A stretch of 64,000 bases of DNA from Dolomedes plantarius (lineage: Eukaryota > Arthropoda > Arachnida > Araneae > Dolomedidae), in assembly GCA_907164885.2 (NCBI GenBank), contig OU015496.1, positions 164,694,941-164,758,940 of the forward strand, read 5' to 3'. Position 1 is the stretch's first letter; each line of letters starts with the position of its first letter. The notes beneath the pieces are model-generated. The model searched no databases and was not told the origin of the DNA. It saw only the letters and a program-made list of their open reading frames with translations. Positions 35,624-46,793 of the stretch are shown one piece after another. The translations under genes and the position numbers were made by a program.

Positions 35624-35695
35624 CCAGGGCCCGATTAATGTAGCCTGGGGCCCCAGGCAAAGCATTCTTTTGAGAATATTCACTGCCCATTTTTG
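35624..35695. mobile_element. hAT-like element end, fragment
   Basis: Starts CAGGGCCCGATTAATGTAGC followed by CTGGGGCCCCAGGC, similar to the H1 end CAGGGCCCGATTTAG. It is interrupted by the SINE B copy starting at 35709, and I cannot find its other end. Confidence 0.5.
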
Positions 35696-36249
35696 CAATC
35701 TCGTGCTGGGGGCTAGAGGTAGCCTAGTAGTAGCGTGTCGTCATTCGGTGCAGAGGATGCTGGGATCGTATCCCGACAAGCGCCGTTAAATACCTCCGTT
35801 TCTAGGCCGGATAAGGGCACGTTAAATCCGTTGACCGGAAAGTCCCTCTATGGGGTCAGAGAGGGTGGTAGAGGGTAAGATCCCCCAGATGTCACTCCTG
35901 GGGGTGCTTGGTCAAAATTGAGGTGGCACCTGGCTAAATAGGACTCCGACCCTAAGGGCCTGTTCACATTGGAGTCCGGTAGCAGAAGCGTAAAAGGAAC
36001 GATGGCGTTGAGACAGAAATAAACCAATCATAGGCATTAAAAATTTCGTTGCATTTGTAGGTTTGTCATTGGTAAAATATATTTCAATACTTTAACGCTT
36101 CCACTACCGGACTCCTATGTGAACAGGCCCTTACGGTGCCATCATAAATCGGAGCCTCACCCCTCAGACCGATAGCCTATATAGACCTGGTCTGGAATAA
36201 ATTCCGGCCAGGGGTCATTAGAAACAACAAAAATAACAATCTCGTGCTG
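35696..36249 (+). mobile_element. tRNA-derived SINE, family B, copy 2, with an inserted MITE
   Basis: A perfect 13-bp target duplication, CAATCTCGTGCTG (35696-35708 and 36237-36249), brackets the whole unit. The head has TAGCCTAGTAGTAGCG and GGATCGTATCC; the tail is AAACAACAAAAATAA. The SINE body is split at 35953-36133 by a 177-bp MITE. Confidence 0.9.
35953..36133. mobile_element. 177-bp MITE with GGGCCTGTTCACAT ends
   Basis: Ends AGGGCCTGTTCACATTGGAG and CTCCTATGTGAACAGGCCCT form a near-perfect inverted pair with TA outside each. GGGCCTGTT ends recall PIF/Harbinger elements, but the outside bases read TA rather than a clear 3-bp TWA duplication, so the superfamily is open. Another end copy is at 49926. 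Confidence 0.85.
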
Positions 36250-36866
36250 ATTGGTATGTTGGATTTTATTGGCGCAAGGTGACCTAGGGACATACTGCGC
36301 AAAGCGAATGATTTGCTGTGTACAAGCAAATAAGATACACAGGATAAAAGATAATACAGCATGCAGATCCAAGAAAAAAAAATGGTTAAAAGTTATACAA
36401 AATACAAACCATGCTTTCAAGCATATAATGTAAAAGTAGACGGTGAAAAAAAAAAGAGGCAAAATGTTAAAAAGATAAGGAAAAAATCAAGGACAATGCA
36501 TATCATGAAGGATTCTCGTAGGTGTGACTTGAATTGGTTCTATGAACGCCAGAATAGTAGAAAGCAAAGGTAACTAACTCCGTGGCTGTCCCTAATTGCA
36601 TTTTATCAGTATCTTCTTCGAGGTCAGAAACGCAAAGTTATACCAGGTTATCTATCAGTTTTCTAAATTTGATGGTAAATCAGATGTAGTTTTAATTAGG
36701 TATTTCGGGAATTTCCTGCTATTGTTTGGCTAAATGTTCTCTTTGCTTTTGGAAATGCACTGGAGACTACAGGTAACTGGAAGTGACTGATTAAGATGTT
36801 TTTGTGGGAAAACGATTTTAACCGAAAGAGGCTTGGTGTAAAGTTATTTTTGGTAATTTTAAACGG
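36250..36866. other. No gene seen
   Basis: Overlapping open frames of 60-100 codons at 36157-36573 on both strands are unrecognised and A-rich. Confidence 0.45.
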
Positions 36867-37451
36867 GATCGCCGTGATCCGATGTATAAGCCTCTCGTAA
36901 TATTAAAGTAGACACTAATACATGCCTATTTACATCTTGTTTAATAGGCAATATTTACATCGATCTCATATATGCAATCGTTTCATTCCGTATAATCATC
37001 ATACATAGACTAAGGGGAGCGGAGTTCATAAAAATCAGTTCAATAGAGACGTCTGTCTCTTCATTCTCCCTCTCCTCACCTCGTTATGACATAGTCCAAG
37101 TTCAGTCTGAAAAAAAGCTCTGTCTAATAGTCTTTTCTTCATTTATACTTTTTTCCTCGTAAAGTTCTCGAAGGTCCCATTGTCTCATGTGTCTGATGCA
37201 ATTCCCTCACAGAATTTTGTCACCTGGTCACCTCCAGGCCTGCGTTTCCTTTTTGTCAGCCCGACACCCCGGGCCTTACATTGTCTCTTTGTGCGCTGAT
37301 GGTCTTTTCCTAACGAATGACCCTTTTTCCACTTAGGGAAGTGGTCGTCGCACCATTGTCTGTTTAACCTCCTTTAACAAAAAGTCACATCTGTACTGGA
37401 TTTTTCAAAGTTAGGATTGAGTCTGTTTTCAGACTATGTGAGAGTCTCACA
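36867..37451 (+). repeat. Dispersed repeat R2, copy 1 (possible solo LTR)
   Basis: About 585 bp that aligns with 40319-40914 in the same orientation. Shared blocks include ACACTAATACATG, AAAGCCCGACACCCCGGGCC-type sequence, CCCTTTTTCCACTTAGGGAA and AAAAAGTCACATCTGTACTG. It ends GAGAGTCTCACA. Length and a TG...CA outline would suit an LTR. The 2.9 kb between the copies shows no gag or pol and there is no shared target duplication. Confidence 0.8.
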
Positions 37452-38978
37452 GTAATCTTGAACTTGGTGACTTGGGGATTAACAATAGGATATTCCGGAC
37501 GCATTTTTGTTGGTAGATTTCGATTTGTGGGATTTTGAAGACTTTTAGGACGGATGTTTTCTGTGTCATAATGCTCTTTGCGGAAAGTGCTTGATTAAGT
37601 GGTCTTTTTACAGGGTCGATGTCGTGACCTTGTGGTTAAGCAGCTCATTTATGGTTTCCATGGGCACATTAACTACTCTTTCCATGTATATATATTTTGT
37701 TACCTTGCATATATCTTGTTTATTCATATTCATTTACAGCATCTATGATACAACATTTCCAGTATCAATTGATCATTATCAATCCTCAATCAGAAAAATC
37801 ATCAATCGAAAGAGAGAGAGAGAGTCATAACTCAGTTCAATCTAAAGTCGAGCATTGAGACGGGAAGCACGTCCCATAGTTATCTCTCCACTTTCAGAAG
37901 ACTCCAGATCATTCTAGAAGCCTCCGCATCGGCGTGGGAAAAAAAACCGTCGTCCGGTCAGCCAGTGTGTCCGAACATCTGGTCCCTCGGTGATGGCTGT
38001 AATTAGTTTGCTTTTAACTGTTCGTTAACGACTGGTTTAACGACCCCTGTCAATCTTTTCTTAAATTCCCCTGTCAATCTTTTCTTAAATCTGCAAAGGC
38101 TTTTCCCGATTAGGAATGGGCACAGTACCACCATGTGTGTGTAGACATCTGACAGTCGAATTTAATTTTTTTTTTGTGTGTGTGTGTGAACTAAGTGAAT
38201 TAAAACTTTTTTTACAACACATGCATAGAGAGTCAGGCTACTGACGTAAACAATTAAACTACCTTTATGGACTTCAGCGCATGAAATCTCTATCTAATAT
38301 ATGGAGTCTCAATCGTGATTGTTTCCTTTACAAAGGGTGCAAATAACGGTGTCAAAAAAAATTAGCTTTAGAATGTCCAAAACGGTGAAGCTCCAAGCAA
38401 CGCTGGGACATAACTCGAAAAAAACTAATACGTCATCTGGTTGAAGATTGCCTTAAGTATGTCTGTGACGAAGTCGAAATAGATGTCTATAATCATGAGA
38501 TTTGTTGAGAAGATCATCTTACCATCCCTCTCTACAGTTATATGCCTAACACCCGAAATATGGTGATGTATCACTTCCGACAAAATTTCCTCTGCCGATC
38601 TATTAAACAGTTTACGCTACGAAACTTCTTTCAGCTCGCGCTGCGAGAAGATTAGTGATCCGTGTGCTGACACTGTGATTGGTATGCAACCAATATAAAT
38701 GCATTTCACTAGTTTGCTTTTTTATCCTTTGCTTGCGCGTTCTTTCAAACTTCAAACAAAGATTCCCCGATCTAAATGTCTTGATTTCTTGAAATTCTCG
38801 GCATTATAGTTTTATCGATTAGGAATAGAGACGCAGTTTATAAGTTTGCTTCATTAGCTGTTTTAGGGGAAAAAAACATTCGTCAGCCGTGATGCAGTTT
38901 TCTGTCTACTAGGGAATAGTTTGGGAATCGGTAAACCACTCGTTCAAAAAGGGTCCCAAAAAATTTGCGGCAGTACTA
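37452..38978. other. No gene seen; minor simple repeats
   Basis: A (GA)n run lies at about 37810-37824 and a (TG)n run near 38176-38188. CCCCTGTCAATCTTTTCTTAAAT is repeated in tandem near 38045-38090. No gene recognised. Confidence 0.5.
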
Positions 38979-39234
38979 CGAGGTATGGAACTTTAATAGT
39001 GGCAACACTATTGTAGAGCCCCCACGCAGCAAAACCCATGAAAGCATGACACGTACGGCACATACCTGCCTTACCTCAGAGCGAATGAGCTCTACCCACA
39101 AACATCATACGCCTACACAGCGACAGGATGAACACAGCCATGTTTTAGTTTCCGGTCTATCGTACGAAATAATTTGTTGCATCGTACTGGTGGAAGGAAA
39201 ATGCTTGTGCGCACACTGTGGCTCATATGCTTGC

Positions 39235-39460
39235 TCTCTGGGGCTGGGAAATGCACTACAGTCCCCCATATTCTCCGGACTTAATTCCTCGGTCTCTGTT
39301 ACTTTGATCTCATCCCCATGATAAAGGAACAGCTCCATGAATTCCATCAGAGATTATGCAGGCTGTAGACCACTCCATTCGAAGGATCAACAAATCACGG
39401 GCTGCCAACGACATCCTGCAGCTTTCAGGACGTTAGCAACGGGTGCTAAACAATGCTGGC
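39235..39460 (+). pseudogene. mariner transposase C-terminal fragment
   Basis: In shifting frames I read PYSPDLIPRS, the region of the third catalytic residue, then DLIPMIKEQLHEF, then VDHSIRRINKSRAANDIL. These are mariner-family C-terminal segments. Several frameshifts and stops occur, and the catalytic Asp itself is not clear. The 118-codon frame at 38965-39321 overlaps but reads another phase. Confidence 0.6.
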
Positions 39461-39627
39461 AGTGGCGTACGCAGGGGGGGGGGTTATTGGGGGTTAAAAA
39501 AACCCCATTGGTTCTGATTACATATATTATTTAATTAGGTATAAGCTTTGCACTGATTTCTCAAAACTACTCTTTCATAGTAACCCCCCCCCCTTTGAAA
39601 ATTTCTGCGTACGCTGCTGAATGCTGG
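39452..39627. mobile_element. 160-bp hAT-type MITE inside the mariner
   Basis: Ends CAGTGGCGTACGCAG and CTGCGTACGCTGCTG pair as inverted repeats. A perfect 8-bp duplication, AATGCTGG (39452-39459, 39620-39627), flanks it. G-rich and C-rich runs occur inside both ends. Confidence 0.9.
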
Positions 39628-39718
39628 TTACTACTCTGAAGGGCTATAAAAGTTTCACCCCTGAATCTCTTCTATATAATTTGTACACACCTAGTTGCCA
39701 CTATTAAAGTTCCATCCT

Positions 39719-40318
39719 ATGTATTTAGGATTTACACGCTCGCAGCCATTTCTTCAGAAGTCCCAACCCAGATAAGACACTCGGGAGATGACCGATTGCT
39801 TGGCCCAAACCAGTGATAAACGTCACCCCAACTTCCCGATTGAAGCATATTAGGCTACTGTGCACCGCCCGTTCACCTGAGACCAAAGCACTGGTTACCC
39901 TGAATTAACCGTGGACCAATCCTCATTTCCAGGATATATGTATCTACGTGCGACAAACACGCGGACAGTTTAATCACAGCGAACTCTGGTATGTCAGGGT
40001 AACAGCAGCTTCTCGTGGAAACCCTCAAAAGCGACATACAGGAAGCGAGAATATAAAAGAAAATAGAAGAATGAGTGGAAGAAATACGTAACTTAGGGGA
40101 AGAGAGCTGTAGTACCTTGGGATCACGATACCAGTGTTCGGCCAGAGAGAACCTGAGGGGGATTTTCAAGACGGAAAAACAAAAACACTGCCCTATTTTT
40201 TAAATATAAAATAAAAATAGGGCATAGTTTTTAGTTGGCGTTAGATTTTTCCACTTGATAAAACATACTTATAGGATGACTTGAGGGAACCCGTCAGATT
40301 TGAAGCTTTATGTTAACC
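39719..40318. other. No gene seen
   Basis: Balanced-composition unique DNA. An open frame at 39873-40169 (minus, 98 codons) is unrecognised. Confidence 0.45.
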
Positions 40319-40914
40319 TGATCGTCGTGATCTGATGTATAAGCCACTCGTAAGATTAATGTAGACACTAATACATGTCTATTTACATTATGTTTATTAT
40401 AAAATCAATATCTAGACTAATATTAACATGTACACGTTTGTTCAGAAGAACCATCTTACATCGATTCAAGGGCGCGGAGTTCATAAATAAGTTCAATAGA
40501 GACCCTGTCTCTCTATATTCTCTCCGCTCGCCCGACTCGTTTCGGCAAAGTCCAAGTCTAGTCTAAAAAAGCCCCGTCTAATCGTCTTTTCTTCACTTAT
40601 ACCTTCTTCCTCGTCCTCGAATGTTCCATTGTCTCATGTATCTGATGCAATCCCCTCACAAGGGGTTCGTCATCTGGTCACCACCAGGCTTGCGTTTCCT
40701 TCGTGAAAGCCCGACACCCCGGGCCTAGCCTTGTCTCTTTGTGCTCCGGTGGTCTATTCCCAACGAATGACCCTTTTTCCACTTAGGGAAGTGGGCACGC
40801 ACCATTGTCTATCTAACAGTCTGCCCGATTCCTTTAACAAAAAGTCACATCTGTACTGGATTTTCCAAAGTTAGGATTGAGTTTGTTTTCAGACTATGTT
40901 GTGAGAGTCTCACA
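40319..40914 (+). repeat. Dispersed repeat R2, copy 2
   Basis: Same orientation as copy 1, starting GATCGTCGTGATCTGATG and ending GTGAGAGTCTCACA. Scattered substitutions and small indels separate the copies. Confidence 0.8.
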
Positions 40915-41982
40915 CTTTAGGTCAAGCTTATTGGACCTACAGTAGACGGTACAAGACCTACCCTAGAAGACGAATGCGCTGCCACAGATCGAATTTGGGG
41001 AAATCCTGCCATTGACTGCTGCCTCTTTAGCATTCAATAGACGCCCAGAGCAATTTGTCGGCACAAAATTGAAGCAAAATAAAATGAATCTCACTAATCA
41101 AGGGGAAATTAATTTATTGAACACTACAAACTGTTCTCTGCCTTCGTTCTATGTTTCCATTGCTCGTCCTCGCGTTTGACGTGGAGTCGCAAGAATCGAT
41201 GTGAACCCCTTCGGATATCCCGTTTCACAATTAAGAAATTATCAGTATCGATCATATGAAGTATTGCATACGAAAGTTCTTCCCGCCGTTTAATTAATCC
41301 ATTTAAAGAATTCATAAAAAGGGCTCGTCGCCATTTTCCTGGAGCGTGTTTCGTTTCATCTGCTCTTCACTAATTATTCGCCGATCGACGGAAGCGATAC
41401 GATTTATCTGCCGACACCGCCGACTTCTTTTCCGCCGCGAATTGAAACCGATCTCCATTAGAGACGGAAAATTGCGTAAAGAAAGCTAAAAAAATTATCA
41501 TTCCGTAATTGTTAGTCAGCTTACCACAGGAGCTCTCGCAATAATACTCGGATGGTGTAACGACAACCTGTTTTTAAAGAATCACACGGGAAATGTATCG
41601 GCGTCTCCGATGAAAGTATTTTTCGATCTCCGGTATTTGTAAAAAAGTCCCTTTTGCTCAAATGGAAATTAAATTGAAAATGCATATTCGGAACTCTTGT
41701 TTTGTCTTGAGACGGGTCTTCCGACATTGCTTCATATTCATCATCCATCGCTCATCATTTAATACGTTCGCAGTCCATGATCACTCTTTACTCACAATGA
41801 GTATTTTCATCATTTAAACTCCCTAAAGCATTTGTGGCTCGTTAAAGACGACTCAAATGCAAATGATTCATCATTTATACTGTCATTATCAGTGAAAATT
41901 ACGTGAGTCACATAGCCACCTGGACAGATTTCCTAAAAATCGGGGATGAACATACTAGTATATTTTACGTCATCACCTTTTG
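40915..41982. other. No gene supported; low-repeat stretch with CpG
   Basis: About 41120-41560 is relatively CpG-rich, repeat-free and carries unrecognised frames of 63-75 codons on the minus strand. Conserved non-coding or regulatory DNA is possible but not shown. Confidence 0.45.
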
Positions 41983-42236
41983 GGGATGCTGTGTGCTAAC
42001 CCTTTTGGATTCTCTCACCTCAATGTTAACCTATGAAAAAAATGTGTCCAAGGATTGCCGACTTGGATTATTTAAATTGTACTCCTTAATAGAGAAAGAA
42101 ATTTGACACCTTGGGGCATTTTTCGTTTTTTTTTTAAAGAAATGCAAATAATATTTTTAAATTTAAATTTTTCTGGGAAAAATCTGGTCTAGTGTGTTTT
42201 AAACCCTCATAAATTCCTTTGGTGGACGAAACACAA

Positions 42237-42806
42237 ATTTGGGTGTCCGGGCTAAATGTATCCAAAAGTCATGATTTATTTTTACGGAACTACCCATTAG
42301 AATTTAAAAAAGATTTATTTCAATAGAAAGAACATCTCACCAAGTTTTAATATCAATAATAGATTTCGATCATAGTATCATCATAGATTTCGACATGTGC
42401 ACCTTTTGTAGCACGAAAAACGTCTAAATGGTAATCCTGTTCCTTCCAAGTGTTTCGTAGCATATAAGGAGTTACTACGCGAATTGCTTGAATGATACGT
42501 TTCTTCAACTCATCCACAGTTTCAGTGTTTTGTTTATACAGAACGGATTTAATGAATCCTCAAGCAAAAAAGTCTAATAACGCCTGATATGCCACGAAAC
42601 ACTTGGAGAGAACTGGATTACCATTTAGAAGTTTGTTGTGCTATAAAAGGTGCACACATCGAAATCTATGATATTATAATAGAAATCTATGATTGATATT
42701 ATAACTTGGCGAGATGTTCTTTCTATTTAAAAAAAATAAATTATAATGGGTAGTTCCGTAAAAATAAGTCATGACTTTTGGATACCTTTAACCCGGACAC
42801 CCTGTA
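42237..42806. mobile_element. Foldback element made from a mariner-type 3' end
   Basis: Arms of about 220 bp (42241-42465 and 42584-42802) are inverted copies with a spacer of about 118 bp. Outer ends are GGGTGTCCGGG...CCCGGACACCC, flanked on the right by TATATA. Each arm consists of the last codons of a transposase plus its terminal repeat; the spacer carries the upstream codons from the left copy. Confidence 0.85.
42370..42600 (-). pseudogene. Mariner-family transposase C-terminus
   Basis: Reading leftwards from about 42590, the minus strand gives DFFA, then a TGA stop, then GFIKSVLYKQNTETVDELKK, then RNTWKEQDYHLDVFRATKGA and HVEIYD. DFF-x-x-GFIK is the region of the third catalytic Asp, and the stop falls where Trp is usual. 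An incomplete inverted copy of the final part lies in the right arm. Confidence 0.8.
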
Positions 42807-42972
42807 TATAAAATGAATCGTGTTGCAAGGTGAAGAAAAGTTCGGGCTATCTGAAAATACCACTTTTATTCAATTATCAGCATTTATGGAGCTGTCAGTA
42901 GTAGACAAATTTTCTCCATAGGTTAACATTGAGGCGAGCGAATCCAATAGGGTTAGTACACGGTAGCCTTAA

Positions 42973-43940
42973 TTAGAAAAAAATATTAAATGAAACAAAA
43001 ATTGTTTTAGCAAAAATGTAATAAGGGGTAAAATTTCCAAAAAGAGGCAATAAATGAAACATTAAAATAAAACACAACCCGGCGTTCGTCGTGGGCAAAT
43101 TTTTTCAGTAGCAACATTCTCATACATCACTCATCATTTTACGCTTTCACTGTTGTCTACAGTCCCACGTGACTCATAATCAGTATTCATTTTTATGTTC
43201 GTGAGGCGTATCTGACTCCCTTGACAGGGCTAATGTAAATAATTCATCACTTTCACTACTGTCTGACTCTACACCAATAGTTCCCAAATTTGCCATGTCA
43301 GGAAAAACCTAGCACGATCTTCTAAAAATCCCAGAATCCATCAGACAGTACACATGACACCCTACCTTAAAATTAACACCTAAAATTAAGCAAAAATTAT
43401 TTCAGAGGGAAAATTAATTCATTGAAAAATCCTAGAATAAATGGGATTAATATAATAAATAAAAATACTTATTTAATGTTTAAAAAAATCTAATTTGGGG
43501 ATAGAGAATTAATGCAAATTTTAATGGGGGGAAAATGCTGCTGTTTTCATATATGGAGCAGTGTGCAGTCTAAATTTTTGGGCTAACATATTTAGAAAAA
43601 TTCAGATTCAAACACACATGTTGATATAAATGGCGATACAGTAAAATAATCATTAGCTATTCAGATACCGATATTCACTAAAAAAATTTTTGAAAACAGC
43701 AACAGAAAACTGTTTTAGAAACTGCCTCAAAGTGATTCTGGCATCTCAAGTAATTTCGGATAAATTTTCCTAATTCACTGCCAGAAAACGCCGTCAAAAT
43801 TTTCTAAAACACAAAGGTCTTATAAATAGCCACCTAGATCTTCGGGTAGAACGCTGTCAGTGAATACAGAAAACTGTTATTACATTAGTTCAGAGTTCAA
43901 AACCAAAGCTTCAGTTTTATGAGGTATACATGCGTTCGGT
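42973..43940. other. No gene seen
   Basis: AT-rich unique DNA. Confidence 0.5.
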
Positions 43941-44473
43941 TCACCTACCAGGGCCCGATTTAGAAAATTCTTGACTATAGGCACAACTCGGGATGAGGGC
44001 CCCCTAACACTGATGTGGGTGTAAAATTTCCAAAATTGACACACAAAAAAAATTAATCATGAATCATTGTGAAAGTACCATTTTACCAAGAATTGGCTAT
44101 TTGAAGAGTAGAAGCCTAGAATATTATTAAATAACAAAAAACAATACAATATCATTAAAACACCATATACTTCATCATTACTTCTTCCTTACTTCATCAT
44201 TAAAATACCAATACAATGCAACCAGGAAAACTTATTAATCCTTTATAAACACAATAACATACATATGATGAACTATACATATAACTATACATATGATGAA
44301 CCAATCAATCATATTTGAAAGGATATATAAAAAAAATTGATATTGAAAAAGGTAAGATAAAAAAATTTGAATTGGGAATTTTATTTTTTTTTTTACATTT
44401 AAAATAATAATTTTGGGGGGCCCCTAGGCCCTGGCCTACCGGGCCTAATGGAAAATCAGGGCCTGTCACCTAC
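43941..44473 (-). mobile_element. Non-autonomous hAT-type element H1, copy 2
   Basis: The element at 43949-44465 is the inverted counterpart of 13814-14323 and very similar along its whole length. A perfect 8-bp target duplication, TCACCTAC, flanks it (43941-43948 and 44466-44473). It therefore transposed independently into a different site. Confidence 0.95.
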
Positions 44474-46363
44474 AGCTTTATATGACTAGGCACACAGGGC
44501 CCAAATGGTGAGGACCATCTTTATGTGACGTTATACAATAAGGACAATTGGCACTCAAACGTTCGGACTCAGGACAGATCAAGAACATGATTCATTAGAA
44601 CTTTTCCTATCCACATTTCCAATCCAATCCATTTAGCAAATCGGGAGCATTACAAATGATAGCGACGGACAGGTCTCCTGCATCTATACCCGGTGTCATG
44701 TACTAAATATGCTGTGGTAAGACATCCCACTCATCTGAGATTTCAATGATCAGTCCTTAGCAAGTCTTGTCAATCCGAAAAATCCTCTACGGACATTTGA
44801 AGAGAGTACGAGCCCCCTGATGTCGCCCCTGAGATTGTTCGGTCCCCATTGAGGTGGAAGCATATTCAACAGCAAGAATTCAATCCCAGAAAGCTTCAGT
44901 TGTTATGGTGGGCTTTATCTGTTGGACTGGAAACATTGGAGCAACAAAATGCAGGAGGATATCCAAAAGCCTTAACTGTTTCCATGCCGTTACTGAACGC
45001 CATTCAGAAAATTGCAGAGAAGTTTCATTTCGAAGACTCGGTGCGGTGTGCAAGAACGAATATCCTACATCTCCTATAAAATTCTGAGATAGCGATTCGC
45101 TAAAATGGATTTACATTGCATCTTTCGTGGTGGAGTTCAACATGCCTGATGCGTGAGTTTGGATATCCATGAATCTTAGTAGCTTGTAACTAAACACAGC
45201 ACGGAAATTTGAGGAGGTTTCCATGGCAATAGCGCTGTCTGCCCAAATCTCACAGCCCAGCCAAAACATGAGGGCTTTTCACGAGATTCGCTAAAGCGTA
45301 AGGCTCCCAAACACGATGGTATCATTCTTCATTGTATGACTTCATTTGGTAACAATAAGGGCATCGAAATGCCTGATGTATTTTGAATCCTTAACCGTCA
45401 TCCACGCCGTTACGTAGCAAATTACAAAAATCCGAAGAGAAGTTCCATGCCTATAGAGCGCGACGTGTCCCATTATCGCATCCCAACCGAAACGAGATCG
45501 AACATCTTGTATCTTGGTAAAATTCTAATACAGTTTTTCAAACCAACTGGATTTGCATCGCGCCTATAGTGAGAATGTAGCTTCCCAACTTTTTTGCATT
45601 ATTTGGCAATTCATTGGCTTCATTTGGCAATCTAGTTCCATCTCTAGGTCTCAACAACTGCGTCCATTTTGTCTCGGAATCTCTCGACTTCGCTAGCATT
45701 TCGGATCCAGAACCTATGCGAGCAGGGATTTTTTTTTTTCTATCGATATGACTGAACGCCGCTCTCTTAATAAGTGCGGGTCGAAAAATCGCCTTCATTA
45801 CGAACTAACACCTCGTTTAATTATAACGCCTGGCCGAGAGTCAAAAAGCTGTCTTCTTTTTTTTTTCTTTTTCTCTCTCTCTCCTTCTCTCCTCTCTTTT
45901 CTGGCTTTTACCGAAAATTCCCGCATATCGTCATAATTGCTCGATCCACTAATTAGGAAATGGGAACGGGGAAACTCGACACTTCTCAGACAAGGGTGCG
46001 GAGATTTTTTCGTTTTTTTTTTTTTTTTCTCCCTACTCTCTTTCGCATCGGCACGTGGAAATAAATGAGCAGGTGAAAAAAAGAAGTGGTGGGAAAACCC
46101 AAGCAGATATCGGAATGGTGGGTGAACAAAGCCATGATTCAGCAGTTACAACGATGCATTGGTGGGTGGATGGCTACACACACACGCACACTACACAACG
46201 CTAAAATATCACGCTATGTATTAGTTGATGTTTTAGATGGTTAAAACATCCATTGATGTTTATGGATTAGTTGATGTTTTCTATGGCTACAGTGGAGTCA
46301 ATAAGGCGGCACAACAGTCGGCAGATCTTCAAATCTCAATGTTAATGCTATGCGAAATGCTAG
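44474..46363. other. No gene supported; possible SINE B relic and degenerate internal repeats
   Basis: 44760-44860 weakly resembles the SINE B body (CCCCTGATGTCGCCCCTGAG, then CATTGAGGTGG). Similar segments around 45019, 45211 and 45439 (GAGAAGTTTCAT, GAGGTTTCCATGG, GAGAAGTTCCATG with related flanks) suggest an old local duplication. 45580-46130 is less AT-rich and repeat-poor. A small repeat ATTAGTTGATGTTTT occurs near 46219 and 46266. Confidence 0.4.
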
Positions 46364-46744
46364 GGTAATATGTTGCTGTTACTGTTGCTGTTGCTTATGC
46401 TACTTGACCGACAGCAACAGCAGATCAAAACTCGAAGGCTATGGGCGATGAAGGAGCGGCTCCTGTTTCGACTGGCACCACAAGGGTCGGAGTCTGACTT
46501 GGCCAAAGGACCACTCCCGTAATTCTGAACTGAATCAAGTGACGAGACCAGAACACTTGACCCCGCACCTCCAGAGGTAATTTTGATAACTTGGAGGACA
46601 TTGCAGCCACGGCAGATTTTACTTGCACCAGCCGCCATTAATGTACACGGCAGGGGATTTGTCAGCGACGAGCATCGAACCAGTGACTTTCAGATCACTA
46701 GCCCGCTGCTCTTGCCAACTGGACCACTGCGCTCATGGTAATAT
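46364..46744 (-). mobile_element. tRNA-derived SINE, family C, copy 3
   Basis: Minus strand, 46372-46736. The head holds TGGTCCAGTTGGCAAGAGC (A-box) and GGTTCGATGC (B-box), with a 5-bp stem AGTGA/TCACT where an anticodon arm would be. The tail is a GTTGCTG-rich run. A perfect 8-bp duplication, GGTAATAT, flanks the unit. Confidence 0.9.
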
Positions 46745-46793
46745 AAAATCGTAAGTTAATACCCCCTATCTGCAATCCCCACTTTAAGGTTGC

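Larger units (their letters stand above)
38979..39718 (+). mobile_element. mariner-like element remnant, internally deleted
   Basis: Inverted ends GGTATGGAACTTTAATAGTG at the left and CACTATTAAAGTTCCATCCT at the right. Between them are a short decayed transposase 3' part (about 39235-39460) and a 160-bp hAT MITE. Confidence 0.75.
41983..42972 (-). mobile_element. MITE family T, copy 4, split by a foldback element
   Basis: The left end is GATGCTGTGTGCTAACCC, the right end GGGTTAGTACACGGTAGCCT, and inner CAATGTTAACCTATG blocks are present at both sides. Interior order is reversed relative to copies 1-3. The element is interrupted at 42237-42806. Without the insert it is about 420 bp, matching the family. 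Confidence 0.85.

Noticed and set aside
36157..36573. Overlapping open frames of 60-101 codons on both strands
   Set aside because: Low complexity, mutually overlapping and partly within the SINE B copy.
38965..39321. 118-codon plus-strand open frame
   Set aside because: It overlaps a mariner remnant and reads a different phase from the recognisable transposase pieces.
36867..40914. R2 copies as a complete LTR retrotransposon
   Set aside because: The interior has no gag, pol, primer-binding site or polypurine tract, and the flanks share no target duplication.
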